The notes: generated from the sequence alone by a model not told the origin. 64,000 nt of DNA from Cloacibacterium normanense (GCF_003860565.1 NZ_CP034157.1:186001-250000); one strand, 5' to 3'. Shown: positions 7,977 to 15,986, counted from the stretch's first letter. Program-made: numbers and translations.

Positions 7977-8005
7977 CTTCCATCATCCAACACCTAACAC
8001 CCAAC
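7977..8005. repeat. Right short-word arm flanking the four-helix-bundle gene
   Basis: Starts directly after the stop codon: CTTCCATCATCCAAC, then further caac/cccaac words. A close relative, including the final cacccaac, is the right arm at 24390-24418. Confidence 0.6.
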
Positions 8006-8009
8006 AAAA

Positions 8010-9134
8010 TTGATTTACCTCCATATTCCTTTTTGCAAGCAGAAATGCAGTTATTGTAATTTTCATTTTTCTACTTCATTGAAGCAGAAAGACGAAATGA
8101 TTTCGGCAATAAAAAAAGAAATTTTTCTAAGAAAAGAGGAGCTGGAAAACAAAACACTTTCGTCGCTTTATTTTGGTGGCGGAACTCCTTCTATTCTTTC
8201 TGTAGATGAAATCAAATCTTTAATAGATGAGGTTTTAAAGTATTTTGATTTTGAGAAGAATATTGAAATCACACTAGAAGCTAATCCTGATGATTTAGAT
8301 AAAAATTTTCTGAAAGATTTAGCCAAAACCGAAATCAATCGACTTTCTATAGGAACACAAAGTTTTTTTGAAGAAGATTTAAAGCTCATGAATCGTGCTC
8401 ATAATGCTTCTGAAGCCGAAAGCTCTATCAAAAGAGCACAAGATTTTGGCTTTGAAAATCTGAGTATTGATTTAATTTATGGTTCGCCGACTTCCAATTT
8501 TGAAATCTGGAAAGAAAATCTTCAGAAAATCATAGAGCTTCAAGTTCCTCACGTTTCTTCTTACGCATTGACCATCGAGCCCAAAACAGCTTTGAATGCT
8601 TGGATTAAGAAAAATAAAATCGCAGAACCGAAAGAAACAGAGCAAAATAAAGAGTTCTATTATATGTCTGATTTTCTAAAAGACAACGGGTTTATACACT
8701 ACGAAATTTCTAATTTTGCTAAAATAGATTTTGAATCGAAGCACAATTCAGCGTATTGGAAATACAAAGAATATCTGGGAATCGGGCCTTCTGCACATTC
8801 CTATAACGGTAGAAACGAACGCAGTTGGAATGTTGCGAATAACACTCTTTACATTAAAAATTTAGCAGAAAATATTCTTCCCAAGGAAACCGAAAAACTT
8901 TCTGAAAAAGACCAGTACAATGAAATGCTCATGATTGGTCTCAGAACGATTTGGGGTGTAGATTTAGAAAAACTCCACGAAAAATTTTCTGGTGAAATTT
9001 TAGAAATTTTTAAAAACAGCATTCAGTCAAAATTAAAAGAAGGAATTCTTGTGATAGAAGAAAATCACTTAAAAATTCTAGAAAAACATTGGTTTTTAGC
9101 CGATGGAATCGCTTCAGATCTCTTTATTCTTTAA
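8010..9134 (+). CDS. hemW: Radical SAM haem chaperone HemW (coproporphyrinogen oxidase-like)
   Basis: A 374-residue radical SAM protein. Cys9, Cys13 and Cys16 (PFCKQKCSYC) bind the 4Fe-4S cluster; GGGTPSIL and the SIGTQSF segment follow, and the C-terminal HemN domain is present. Proteins with this length and CNFHF after the cluster motif are HemW, which carries haem to membrane targets, rather than the true oxidase HemN. The start is TTG: the in-frame upstream stop is only four codons away and no ATG precedes the cluster motif. The right word arm of the four-helix unit abuts the start. Five tandem aaaatct copies follow the gene. Confidence 0.93.
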   Translation: MIYLHIPFCKQKCSYCNFHFSTSLKQKDEMISAIKKEIFLRKEELENKTLSSLYFGGGTPSILSVDEIKSLIDEVLKYFDFEKNIEITLEANPDDLDKNFLKDLAKTEINRLSIGTQSFFEEDLKLMNRAHNASEAESSIKRAQDFGFENLSIDLIYGSPTSNFEIWKENLQKIIELQVPHVSSYALTIEPKTALNAWIKKNKIAEPKETEQNKEFYYMSDFLKDNGFIHYEISNFAKIDFESKHNSAYWKYKEYLGIGPSAHSYNGRNERSWNVANNTLYIKNLAENILPKETEKLSEKDQYNEMLMIGLRTIWGVDLEKLHEKFSGEILEIFKNSIQSKLKEGILVIEENHLKILEKHWFLADGIASDLFIL

Positions 9135-9169
9135 AAAATCTAAAATCTAAAATCTAAAATCTAAAATCT
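9135..9169. repeat. Five tandem copies of aaaatct
   Basis: An exact 7-base unit repeated five times directly after hemW and just before the murI promoter element. It is the most regular of the short-word runs. Confidence 0.9.
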
Positions 9170-9173
9170 TTAG

Positions 9174-9181
9174 TATTTTTG
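9174..9181 (+). promoter_or_regulatory. Candidate -7 promoter element for murI
   Basis: TATTTTTG, 16 bases before the TTG start codon of murI. Confidence 0.5.
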
Positions 9182-9197
9182 TAAAAATTTCAAGCCT

Positions 9198-10019
9198 TTG
9201 AAACCAGATTATTCTCATCTTTCATCATCACAACCGATAGGGATTTTTGATTCCGGTGTTGGTGGACTTACCGTAGCCAAAGAAATAAAACGATTAATGC
9301 CGCACGAAAATTTTATTTATTTCGGTGACACTGCTCATTTACCTTATGGCGAAAAATCTAGAGAAGCGATTATCGGTTTTTCTTTAAAGATTACCCAATT
9401 TTTATTAGAAAATAATTGTAAAGCCATCGTAATTGCTTGTAACACAGCCACTGCAAATGCTTTGCAAGAGGTGAAAGAATTGGTGGGAAATCAAGCTTTG
9501 GTTTTTGATGTGATTAATCCAGTTGCAGAAAAAGTAGCTTTCGAGATTCACCAAAATGTTGGAGTTATTGCGACTAAAGCAACGGTAAATTCTGGTTTGT
9601 ACAGAAAATCTATCCGAAAACTGAATAAATATATTCAAGTAGATGAATTGGCGACCCCTTTATTGGTTCCTGCCATCGAAGAAGGTTTTGTAAATCATCC
9701 AATTACACACGCGATTATTTATAACTATTTGAGCGACAAAAAGTTAAAGAATATTGAAACGCTTATCCTTGGTTGTACCCATTATCCGCTTCTAATTGAA
9801 GAAATTAAAAAATATTACGGAACCAGAGTAAGAGTCATTGATTCTCCTAAAATTGTAGCGAGTTATATAAGGGATATTTTGAGTAAAAATGACTTGCTTA
9901 ATCCTCAACACGAGGAAGGAAACTCAGAATTTTATCTTTCTGACATCACGAAAAACTTCGAGAAAATTTCGAAAAAATTCTTCGGGAATAAAATTAGTCT
10001 AGAGCTGAAAAAACTTTAG
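9198..10019 (+). CDS. murI: Glutamate racemase
   Basis: A 273-residue cofactor-independent racemase that supplies D-glutamate for peptidoglycan. Motifs: IGIFDSGVGGLTV near residue 14, IACNTATANA with the first catalytic Cys near residue 81, and ILGCTHYPLL with the second catalytic Cys near residue 193. Starting at TTG is forced: the DSGVGG motif is just inside the N-terminus and the first internal Met is beyond it. The gene ends 9 bases from the convergent rsmD stop. Confidence 0.97.
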   Translation: MKPDYSHLSSSQPIGIFDSGVGGLTVAKEIKRLMPHENFIYFGDTAHLPYGEKSREAIIGFSLKITQFLLENNCKAIVIACNTATANALQEVKELVGNQALVFDVINPVAEKVAFEIHQNVGVIATKATVNSGLYRKSIRKLNKYIQVDELATPLLVPAIEEGFVNHPITHAIIYNYLSDKKLKNIETLILGCTHYPLLIEEIKKYYGTRVRVIDSPKIVASYIRDILSKNDLLNPQHEEGNSEFYLSDITKNFEKISKKFFGNKISLELKKL

Positions 10020-10028
10020 AATCGAAAA

Positions 10029-10604
10029 TTAAGCTTCAGAGGTTTCCTCATTTGCTTTCGCTTCAAAGAAAGAAAAGCTCACATTTCCGTATTTTCTGGT
10101 TTCGATTAATTGAGGATGCTCTAATTTCATTTTAGACTGATGTTCTAAAACAAAAGTTCCGTTTTCTTTTAAGAAATTATTATTGAGAACCAAAGAAATC
10201 AGTTCATTGTATTTTTTTTCTTCTAATTCAAATGGCGGATCTGCAAAAACAATGTCAAAAGTTTTCTTGGTTCTGTTTTTCTTTAACCATTCGAAAACAT
10301 CACCACGTTGTACATTAATTTGAAGCGCCATTTCTAGTTCTGCGGCAGTAGAATTAATGAAAGCAGCATGTTTAGGATTCATTTCTACAGCGGTAACGTC
10401 TTTGCAATCTCTAGAAGCAAATTCTAAACTGATAGAGCCAATTCCTGCAAAAAGGTCTAAAACTGAGCAAAATTCTACCTCGTGACGATTCGCCAAAATG
10501 CTGAAAAGTGCTTCTTTAGCAAAGTCTGTGGTAGGTCTTACATCGAAATTTTTCGGCGCAGAAATTCTTTTTGCTTTCCATTTGCCACTTATAATTCTAT
10601 ACAT
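10029..10604 (-). CDS. rsmD: RsmD family 16S rRNA (guanine-N2)-methyltransferase
   Basis: A 191-residue SAM-dependent methyltransferase. The SAM-binding loop is DLFAGIGSISLEFASR (about residue 49), and the catalytic DPPF motif appears as FADPPFE near residue 121. E. coli RsmD modifies G966 of 16S rRNA; the same role is expected. Upstream on this strand is a small membrane gene that seems to have been inserted between rsmD and the DUF3822 gene; without that insert, the two would be about 60 bases apart. Confidence 0.92.
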   Translation of the reverse strand: MYRIISGKWKAKRISAPKNFDVRPTTDFAKEALFSILANRHEVEFCSVLDLFAGIGSISLEFASRDCKDVTAVEMNPKHAAFINSTAAELEMALQINVQRGDVFEWLKKNRTKKTFDIVFADPPFELEEKKYNELISLVLNNNFLKENGTFVLEHQSKMKLEHPQLIETRKYGNVSFSFFEAKANEETSEA

Positions 10605-10662
10605 AATTGATTTTTGATGATTGATAATTGATTAAAAAATCTGCAAAATCAGCGAGATTTAA

Positions 10663-10679
10663 TAAGAAAGAACAAAATT
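10663..10679. repeat. 17-bp direct repeat, copy 1
   Basis: TAAGAAAGAACAAAATT, identical to 11208-11224, where it is the last five codons and stop region of the DUF3822 gene. The two copies enclose the hypothetical membrane gene at 10706-11173. Confidence 0.85.
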
Positions 10680-10705
10680 TTTTTGCATTTTCTTGATTTT
10701 CAAAA

Positions 10706-11173
10706 TTAATTCTTAAATTTAAAAATAAGTTTGTCAATTCTTCTTTTATTCTGTTGTTGTAGTAAAGAAGGATATAAATTCATTGCAATATTTACTAACA
10801 ACATTACTGTTGCAAATAAATAATTTTGCTTAAAGTAAAGGATTGTAATAAAAATTAATACAAAAACAAATGCAAAAAGGTGATCTATTTCAGATTTAGT
10901 CATTTCGTTTCGAATATTTTTCAAATCAGTGATGTTTATTTTTCTCTCAATTTTAATTTTTTGATTTAAAAACTTAAAAAAAGTATTTCTTACAATCCAT
11001 TTTATAACCCCAATTCCAATTATGTTGTTTGTTAATTCATTTTTAATGAAATTTAGATTTGATAATTGGTTATTATAAAAATTTGTCTTTTTAATTAGCG
11101 CAGTTATTATCATTCCTACAATAAAAGAGAAGAAAACAATTGAAATACTAAAACTTATATATTTAATAATCAT
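10706..11173 (-). CDS. Small membrane protein, function unknown
   Basis: A 155-residue protein I do not recognise. Hydrophobic segments lie at about residues 5-27, 95-112 and 115-133; the part between is Lys/Asn/Ile-rich and probably cytoplasmic. It is richer in A and T than its neighbours. It separates rsmD from the DUF3822 gene, and the segment is bounded by a 17-bp direct repeat copied from the 3' end of the DUF3822 gene, so it looks like a recent insertion (inference). The start ATG at 11173 is 33 bases past the DUF3822 stop. No transposase or integrase is nearby. Confidence 0.6.
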   Translation of the reverse strand: MIIKYISFSISIVFFSFIVGMIITALIKKTNFYNNQLSNLNFIKNELTNNIIGIGVIKWIVRNTFFKFLNQKIKIERKINITDLKNIRNEMTKSEIDHLFAFVFVLIFITILYFKQNYLFATVMLLVNIAMNLYPSLLQQQNKRRIDKLIFKFKN

Positions 11174-11206
11174 GAAATTTATATTAGATTATTTTTCGTT
11201 AAAATT

Positions 11207-11923
11207 TTAAGAAAGAACAAAATTCTTTTTCGGAGCGTTGTCAAAATGAACTTTAATATTTTTAACAAACTTTCTCAATTCTGAAATAAAGGTTTCGTTT
11301 TCGTGAGTTTCTCCATAAATATGAAAATGCGTTTCTGCGAATCCAAAATTTATTTTGCTCAAAGAAAACATAATGAAATACAAGAAATCTACTTCAGAAT
11401 CAGCATCTAAGTTATTGTAAAGTACCACTTTTTTATTTTCAAAAGCGAAAAACTCTACTTGATGATGATATAGATTGATGTGGATTTCTTTGTGGTTTTT
11501 AACAGTTAAAGCATTTAAAAACTTTTCGCCAGAAAAATTAAATTTCGTGGGTAATTTTTTTGCTTTAATTTTTTGGTAAAAATACTTTGGAAAAGTGTAG
11601 TAAAATTGCACCGCAAATTTTTTGTTCACAGAAAGCATCAATTCTTCGTTGGCTTCGTCTACAGGAGCGTTATAAGAAATCAGTTTATAGCCTAATTCGT
11701 GCTCTGCAAAAGTATCTGGAGTAAGCGAAAAATGATTGAGTGCAGAAATCACTTCTATTTCTTTGTAGTCATCAAATTTTAACACATCATCTAGTTTTTC
11801 TTCTACTAAATGAGGCGAAGTTTCTTCTGTTACGAAATGAAATGCTTCTTCTAGCACTGTTTTTCCTTTAGAAATGTGCCATTGTAAACCATCTTTGGTG
11901 AAAAGTAAAGAAAGTTTTTTCAT
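11207..11923 (-). CDS. DUF3822 family protein
   Basis: A 238-residue protein matching the DUF3822 pattern known in Bacteroidetes: an N-terminal stretch LLFTKDGLQWHISKGKTVLE, a middle PVDEANEELMLSV, and an actin-like-fold feel with a C-terminal FHIYGETHENETFISELRKF. Function is unknown. Such genes are usually next to rsmD, and here they are on the same strand separated by one inserted gene. A promoter element lies at 11943-11950. Its last codons are duplicated at 10663-10679. Confidence 0.8.
   Translation of the reverse strand: MKKLSLLFTKDGLQWHISKGKTVLEEAFHFVTEETSPHLVEEKLDDVLKFDDYKEIEVISALNHFSLTPDTFAEHELGYKLISYNAPVDEANEELMLSVNKKFAVQFYYTFPKYFYQKIKAKKLPTKFNFSGEKFLNALTVKNHKEIHINLYHHQVEFFAFENKKVVLYNNLDADSEVDFLYFIMFSLSKINFGFAETHFHIYGETHENETFISELRKFVKNIKVHFDNAPKKNFVLS
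11208..11224. repeat. 17-bp direct repeat, copy 2 (end of the DUF3822 gene)
   Basis: Same 17 bases as 10663-10679. This copy encodes the last residues FVLS and the stop, so it is probably the original. Confidence 0.85.
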
Positions 11924-11942
11924 AGTTTTTTACCAATAAATG

Positions 11943-11950
11943 CAAAGGTA
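11943..11950 (-). promoter_or_regulatory. Candidate -7 promoter element for the DUF3822 gene
   Basis: TACCTTTG on the minus strand, 19 bases before the ATG at 11923. Confidence 0.5.
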
Positions 11951-11963
11951 TTGATTTTTAAAC

Positions 11964-11971
11964 TATTTTTG
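11964..11971 (+). promoter_or_regulatory. Candidate -7 promoter element for the DUF6370 gene
   Basis: TATTTTTG, 18 bases before the ATG at 11990; divergent from the DUF3822 element. Confidence 0.5.
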
Positions 11972-11989
11972 AAAGATAGTTAATGTAAT

Positions 11990-12307
11990 ATGAAAAATCT
12001 AGTTTTATTTATTGCACTTTTGAGTTTCACTTTTGGATTTTCTCAAGAGAAAAAGAAGCAAGTTGTAGAAGTAGCTTGCGGACAATGTCAATTCAAAATG
12101 AAAGACAAAAAAGGTTGTGATTTAGCAGTAAGAATTGACGGGAAAAGCTATTTTGTAGAAGGTACTAAAATAGATGAACACGGTGATGCACATGCTGATG
12201 ACGGTTTTTGCAATGCAATCAAAAAAGCAGAAGTCATCGGTGAAGTGAAGGATGGAAAATTTGTGGTAAGTTATTTCAAATTGCTGCCAAATTCTACAAA
12301 AAAGTAA
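11990..12307 (+). CDS. DUF6370 family secreted protein
   Basis: A 105-residue protein with a signal peptide (MKNLVLFIALLSFTFGFSQ). The mature part has VEVACGQCQFKMKDKKGCDL, an evenly spaced set of cysteines (CGQC, GC and a later GFC), and an HGDAHADDGFC segment rich in His and Asp. This pattern is that of DUF6370, small periplasmic Bacteroidetes proteins of unknown function. The Cys and His/Asp residues suggest metal or disulfide chemistry (inference). Its 3' end overlaps the convergent Smr gene by 14 bases. Confidence 0.85.
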   Translation: MKNLVLFIALLSFTFGFSQEKKKQVVEVACGQCQFKMKDKKGCDLAVRIDGKSYFVEGTKIDEHGDAHADDGFCNAIKKAEVIGEVKDGKFVVSYFKLLPNSTKK

Positions 12308-12788
12308 CCAAGACATTTCCCGTGCTGTGATAGAAAAAATCATGGTCTTCGTACTCTATTCCCGCGAAACCTTGTAAAACTTCGTGTACCATATTTTGTA
12401 AAACGCCATCCCCAATTCCGTGGATGATGTTCAGTTTTTTTATGTTATTGTTTCTGCAATATTCTAATTTTTCAATCAGTTTTTCACGCTGAATCATCAA
12501 TCTTTCCCAAGATTCAAAATCCTTTGGATTATTGACCAATTTTTCAAAATGTAAATCGATGGACTGCGGTTGAGTTTGATTTTTTTTAGAAATTTTGGTA
12601 GAGGTTTCCTTTTTTGCGGTGATAGAAATATCGTCATAAATATTATGATTGTGGAGTACGACTTTGCTTTTTTCAATGTCATAATGAAAACCGTGTTCGT
12701 CTTCTATTTGCACTAGATTTCCTTTGAAAGCAGAAATTTTCCCTTTCAAATCATCATCTATCACCGAAATCAAATCGCCTATTTTCAC
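12294..12788 (-). CDS. Smr domain protein
   Basis: A 164-residue protein. The N-terminus (KIGDLISVIDDDLKGKISAF) looks like a small beta-barrel of the kind found before Smr domains in Bacteroidetes DUF2027-type proteins. The C-terminal half is an Smr domain: SIDLHFEKL contains the DLH motif and LNIIHGIGDGVL contains the HGxG motif. Smr domains are often DNA or RNA nucleases. It is not MutS: the ATPase and mismatch domains are absent. It overlaps the convergent DUF6370 gene by 14 bases. An inverted word-repeat pair follows the gene's start at 12806-12905. Confidence 0.88.
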   Translation of the reverse strand: MKIGDLISVIDDDLKGKISAFKGNLVQIEDEHGFHYDIEKSKVVLHNHNIYDDISITAKKETSTKISKKNQTQPQSIDLHFEKLVNNPKDFESWERLMIQREKLIEKLEYCRNNNIKKLNIIHGIGDGVLQNMVHEVLQGFAGIEYEDHDFFYHSTGNVLVTFL

Positions 12789-12805
12789 AATTTTTCATTT
12801 TTAAA

Positions 12806-12905
12806 CATTAAGATTTTCATTTAGATATTAAGTTTCATTAAGTTTTTTGAAAATTTGAAGAATTTTCATCTTAAATTTCTTAATTCCTTACTTGAAACTT
12901 AATGG
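12806..12905. repeat. Inverted pair of short-word arms (attaag / cttaat)
   Basis: Left arm 12806-12842 repeats cattaag and atattaag; right arm 12870-12905 repeats cttaaat, cttaatt and cttaatg, the inverse of the left words. The 27-base spacer is AT-rich. It lies between the Smr and phosphoesterase genes. Confidence 0.55.
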
Positions 12906-12906
12906 T

Positions 12907-13401
12907 TTATTTTAATCCCAATTCCACCACTTCTAAATTTTCAATTTTATCACCAATAATTTCAAATCTCAACATGGTTCTCATTTTATGCCAACCATGT
13001 TTTCCAGCAGCGCCAGGATTTAGATGCAGTATTTCTAGCTCTTTGTCATACATCACTTTTAATATGTGAGAATGTCCAGAAATAAAAATTTGAGGTTTTT
13101 CTTCCTTTAATATTTGTTTTACTCGTGGTGCATATTTATTTGGATATCCGCCAATGTGAATCATCGCTACTTTTACTTTTTCACACTCGAAAATATTTAC
13201 TTCTGGGAATTCAGCTCTTATTTTTGCCTCATCGATGTTCCCGAAAACACCACGTAATGTTCCTATTTTTTTCAGTTCGTCTATAACTTCTAAATTTCCA
13301 AAATCACCAGCATGCCAAATTTCATCAGCATTTTTGGCATATTCTAAAATTCTGTCGTCTATATAAGAATGGGTGTCGGAAAGTAGAAGGATTCTTTTCA
13401 A
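12907..13401 (-). CDS. YfcE/MJ0936-type metallophosphoesterase
   Basis: A 164-residue calcineurin-like phosphoesterase. Metal-binding motifs appear in order: LLLSDTHS (DxH), WHAGDFG (GD), GVFGNID (GN), and ISGHSHILK (GHSH). Homologues hydrolyse phosphodiesters with Mn or similar metals. An ATG further upstream at 13524 gives a longer frame, but the extra residues are unconserved and would overlap truA by about 80 bases; the TTG at 13401 starts exactly at KRILLLSDTHS and is preferred. The gap to the divergent truA is only 42 bases and holds a promoter element on each strand. Confidence 0.9.
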   Translation of the reverse strand: MKRILLLSDTHSYIDDRILEYAKNADEIWHAGDFGNLEVIDELKKIGTLRGVFGNIDEAKIRAEFPEVNIFECEKVKVAMIHIGGYPNKYAPRVKQILKEEKPQIFISGHSHILKVMYDKELEILHLNPGAAGKHGWHKMRTMLRFEIIGDKIENLEVVELGLK

Positions 13402-13408
13402 AAAAATG

Positions 13409-13437
13409 TATTTTTGCAGTTGAATTCTACAAAAATA
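13409..13437. promoter_or_regulatory. Two opposed, overlapping promoter elements (truA and phosphoesterase)
   Basis: TATTTTTG on the plus strand (13409-13416) points at truA, and TATTTTTG on the minus strand (13437-13430) points at the phosphoesterase gene. The two predicted start points nearly coincide, so the RNA polymerase footprints would overlap. No -33 TTG is evident for either. Confidence 0.4.
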
Positions 13438-13443
13438 TAAAAA

Positions 13444-14175
13444 TTGCGCTACTTTATTGAGTTTTCCTATAATGGTTCTATGTTTTTTGGCTATCAAATT
13501 CAGCCAAATGAGATTTCTGTGCAAGAAGAATTAGAAAAAGCACTTTCTACGATTTTACGAATTGAAATTAAAACTACGGGAGCGGGCAGAACAGATACTG
13601 GAGTTCACGCCAAGAAAATGTTTGCACATTTTGATTTTGATGGAGAAATTTCTGAGAAATTGGTTCATCAACTGAATTCTTTCCTTCCGCCAAGTATTGC
13701 TGTGAAGAAGATTTTTGAGGTTAAAGAAGATTTTCACGCGAGATTTTCAGCAAAATACAGAACGTACGAATATTATATTTCACTAGAGAAAAATCCTTTT
13801 TCTGAAAAATTTGCTTGGCAACACTGGAGAAAATCTCTGGATGTAGAAAAAATGAATGAAGCGTGCAAAATTCTCTTTGAGTACGAAGATTTCGGGAGTT
13901 TTGCAAAAGTGGGAGCAGATAATAAAACCAATATTTGTAAAATCTATCACGCAAATTGGGAACAAAACGGAAATGAACTTAAATTTACCATCTCAGCAGA
14001 TAGATTTCTCAGAAATATGGTTCGTGCGATTGTAGGAACTATGGTAGAAATAGGCAGCGGAAAACTAAAACCTGCCGATTTAAGGAATGTGATAGAAGCT
14101 AAAAATAGAGGTGTTGCAGGTACTTCTGCACCAGCTCACGCACTATTTTTAGTAGATGTAGGATACGATTTTTAA
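13444..14175 (+). CDS. truA: tRNA pseudouridine(38-40) synthase
   Basis: A 243-residue enzyme that makes pseudouridine at positions 38-40 of the tRNA anticodon arm. The catalytic Asp51 lies in GAGRTDTGVHA. The N-terminus RYFIEFSYNGSMFFGYQ and the C-terminal FLRNMVRAIVGTMVEIG are standard. Translation starts at TTG; no ATG is available before these conserved residues. It is followed after 6 bases by the ABC exporter gene, likely one operon. Confidence 0.97.
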   Translation: MRYFIEFSYNGSMFFGYQIQPNEISVQEELEKALSTILRIEIKTTGAGRTDTGVHAKKMFAHFDFDGEISEKLVHQLNSFLPPSIAVKKIFEVKEDFHARFSAKYRTYEYYISLEKNPFSEKFAWQHWRKSLDVEKMNEACKILFEYEDFGSFAKVGADNKTNICKIYHANWEQNGNELKFTISADRFLRNMVRAIVGTMVEIGSGKLKPADLRNVIEAKNRGVAGTSAPAHALFLVDVGYDF

Positions 14176-14181
14176 AAAATT

Positions 14182-15933
14182 ATGAACAAAAAACCAACCA
14201 CCAGCAATATCATTCAGCGTCTTTTTTTCATAGGAATGAAATTTAGAACGTGGTTTATTTTAGCCCTAATTATTTCTATTATTTTAGCGATAGTTTCGGT
14301 GTATAGACCTATTCTTACTCAGCAGATTGTAGATATTGATATCTTGAAACTGAAAGACAATAGCGTCTTGATGAAAGATATTTATTTCTTAATTGGTTTG
14401 GTAGTAGCAGAAACTATTTTGAATTTCTTTCTTGTTTTTCTTTCTAATTATATCGCCCAAAATGTTATTAGAGACATTAGAGAAAGACTTTATCATAAAC
14501 TCATTTATTTCAAAACTTCATTCTTTGATAAAACTGCTATCGGGAATTTGGTGACCAGAGCGGTTGGAGATGTGGAAACCATTGCTACGGTTTATACGGA
14601 TGGATTCTTGATGGTTTTCGGAGATATTTTGAAAGTGGTTTTCGTTTTGGTAGCGATGTTTCAGGTGAATACCGAGCTAAGTTATATTTCGCTTACCATT
14701 TTGCCTATCATGTTGGTGATTACAAGGTTTTTCCAGAAAAAATTAAGAAAAGCATTTGGCGATGAAAGAGCGTGGACTTCTACTCAAAACAGTTTCGTAC
14801 AAGAAAGACTTTCGGGAATGTCACTCATTCAAGTTTTTAATAGACAAGAAGCAGAATTTAAGAAATTTGATGATATTAATGTCAATTTAAAGGCAGCTTT
14901 ACTGAAAACGGTTTTCTATTTTTCATTGTTTTTTCCTGTGGTGGAACTGATTTCTTCTGTTTTCATTGGGCTGATTCTTTTTGTAGCAGGATATAATGCA
15001 TTGACGGCGAGAGATATTTCTCCGGGACAAGTGATTGCGTTTATTTCTTATATTAATATGTTGATTCGTCCGCTTCGTCAGATTGCAGATAGATTTAATA
15101 ATATTCAGCGTGGTTTGGTAGGTGCAGAAAGAGTTTTAGGAATTATGGACGAAGAAAACTCGATGCCGAATCTCGGAACCATCAAAAAAGAGCACATCGA
15201 AGGAAAAATAGAATTCAGAGATGTGCGATTTTCTTATGACGAAAAGCAAGAAGTTCTGAAAGGAGTAGATTTCAAAGTAAATCCGGGTGAAACAGTGGCG
15301 ATAGTAGGAGCAACTGGTGCTGGAAAATCTACCATTATTCAGTTGATTACAAGATTTTATGATATTAACTCAGGTAAAATTTTACTGGATGATATTGATA
15401 TCAGAGATTATGAATTGTACGATTTGCGAAGCAAAGTAGGGGTAGTTCTACAAGATGTTTTCCTTTTTCATGGTAGGATTTATGAAAATCTTACTTTGGG
15501 AGATACTATTCCGCTCGAAAAAATTAAAAAAGTTGCTCAAGATATTGAAGTAGATGAATTTATTGAGCGATTACCGGGAGGTTATGACTTTGTAGTAAGC
15601 GAGAGAGGAAGTAGTATTTCTCTTGGTCAGCGACAGTTGTTATCTTTCTTAAGAGCTTATCTTTCTGATCCTAAGATTTTGATTTTAGACGAAGCCACTT
15701 CTTCTATAGACCCAGAAAGTGAAAAATTGATACAGAAAGCTACTGAGAAAATTACTCAAAACAGAACTTCAATTATCATTGCGCATAGATTGTCAACCAT
15801 AGAAAAAGCCGACAAAATTCTCGTGATGGATTCTGGTAAAGTAGTAGAAGAAGGCAAACACGAAGAGCTATTGGCGAAAAATGGATATTATGCAAATTTG
15901 TATAAAGCACAACTTCACAAAGAAATTTTTTAA
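14182..15933 (+). CDS. ABC exporter, fused membrane and ATPase domains (MsbA-like)
   Basis: A 583-residue half-transporter. The first 300 residues form six membrane segments (exporter fold). The ATPase domain has Walker A GATGAGKST (about residue 376), a signature motif SISLGQRQL in place of LSGGQ, and Walker B/D-loop ILILDEATSSID. It should work as a homodimer in the inner membrane. Similar proteins move lipids or drugs; the substrate cannot be told from sequence. It starts 6 bases after truA. The gene ends shortly before the rpsU promoter. Confidence 0.92.
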   Translation: MNKKPTTSNIIQRLFFIGMKFRTWFILALIISIILAIVSVYRPILTQQIVDIDILKLKDNSVLMKDIYFLIGLVVAETILNFFLVFLSNYIAQNVIRDIRERLYHKLIYFKTSFFDKTAIGNLVTRAVGDVETIATVYTDGFLMVFGDILKVVFVLVAMFQVNTELSYISLTILPIMLVITRFFQKKLRKAFGDERAWTSTQNSFVQERLSGMSLIQVFNRQEAEFKKFDDINVNLKAALLKTVFYFSLFFPVVELISSVFIGLILFVAGYNALTARDISPGQVIAFISYINMLIRPLRQIADRFNNIQRGLVGAERVLGIMDEENSMPNLGTIKKEHIEGKIEFRDVRFSYDEKQEVLKGVDFKVNPGETVAIVGATGAGKSTIIQLITRFYDINSGKILLDDIDIRDYELYDLRSKVGVVLQDVFLFHGRIYENLTLGDTIPLEKIKKVAQDIEVDEFIERLPGGYDFVVSERGSSISLGQRQLLSFLRAYLSDPKILILDEATSSIDPESEKLIQKATEKITQNRTSIIIAHRLSTIEKADKILVMDSGKVVEEGKHEELLAKNGYYANLYKAQLHKEIF

Positions 15934-15949
15934 TTTTTGTAATTAAATT

Positions 15950-15979
15950 TTGTGGAGTTTAAAAATTTTTATACTTTTG
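15950..15979 (+). promoter_or_regulatory. rpsU promoter
   Basis: TTG at 15950-15952 and TACTTTTG at 15972-15979, 19 bases apart: a textbook Bacteroidetes -33/-7 pair. The predicted 5' leader is about 20 bases and contains the SD-like box. Confidence 0.75.
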
Positions 15980-15986
15980 CAACCAC

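Noticed and set aside
9135-9169. CRISPR-like repeat
   Set aside because: The repeat is a 7-base tandem without spacers, and no cas gene is present. No CRISPR array was seen anywhere in the window.
12294-12788. MutS DNA mismatch repair protein
   Set aside because: Only the Smr domain is present; the MutS ATPase and clamp domains are missing, so it is called an Smr protein.
13402-13524. Longer start for the metallophosphoesterase
   Set aside because: It would overlap the first 80 bases of truA and adds unconserved residues; the TTG at 13401 begins exactly at the conserved KRILLLSDTHS.
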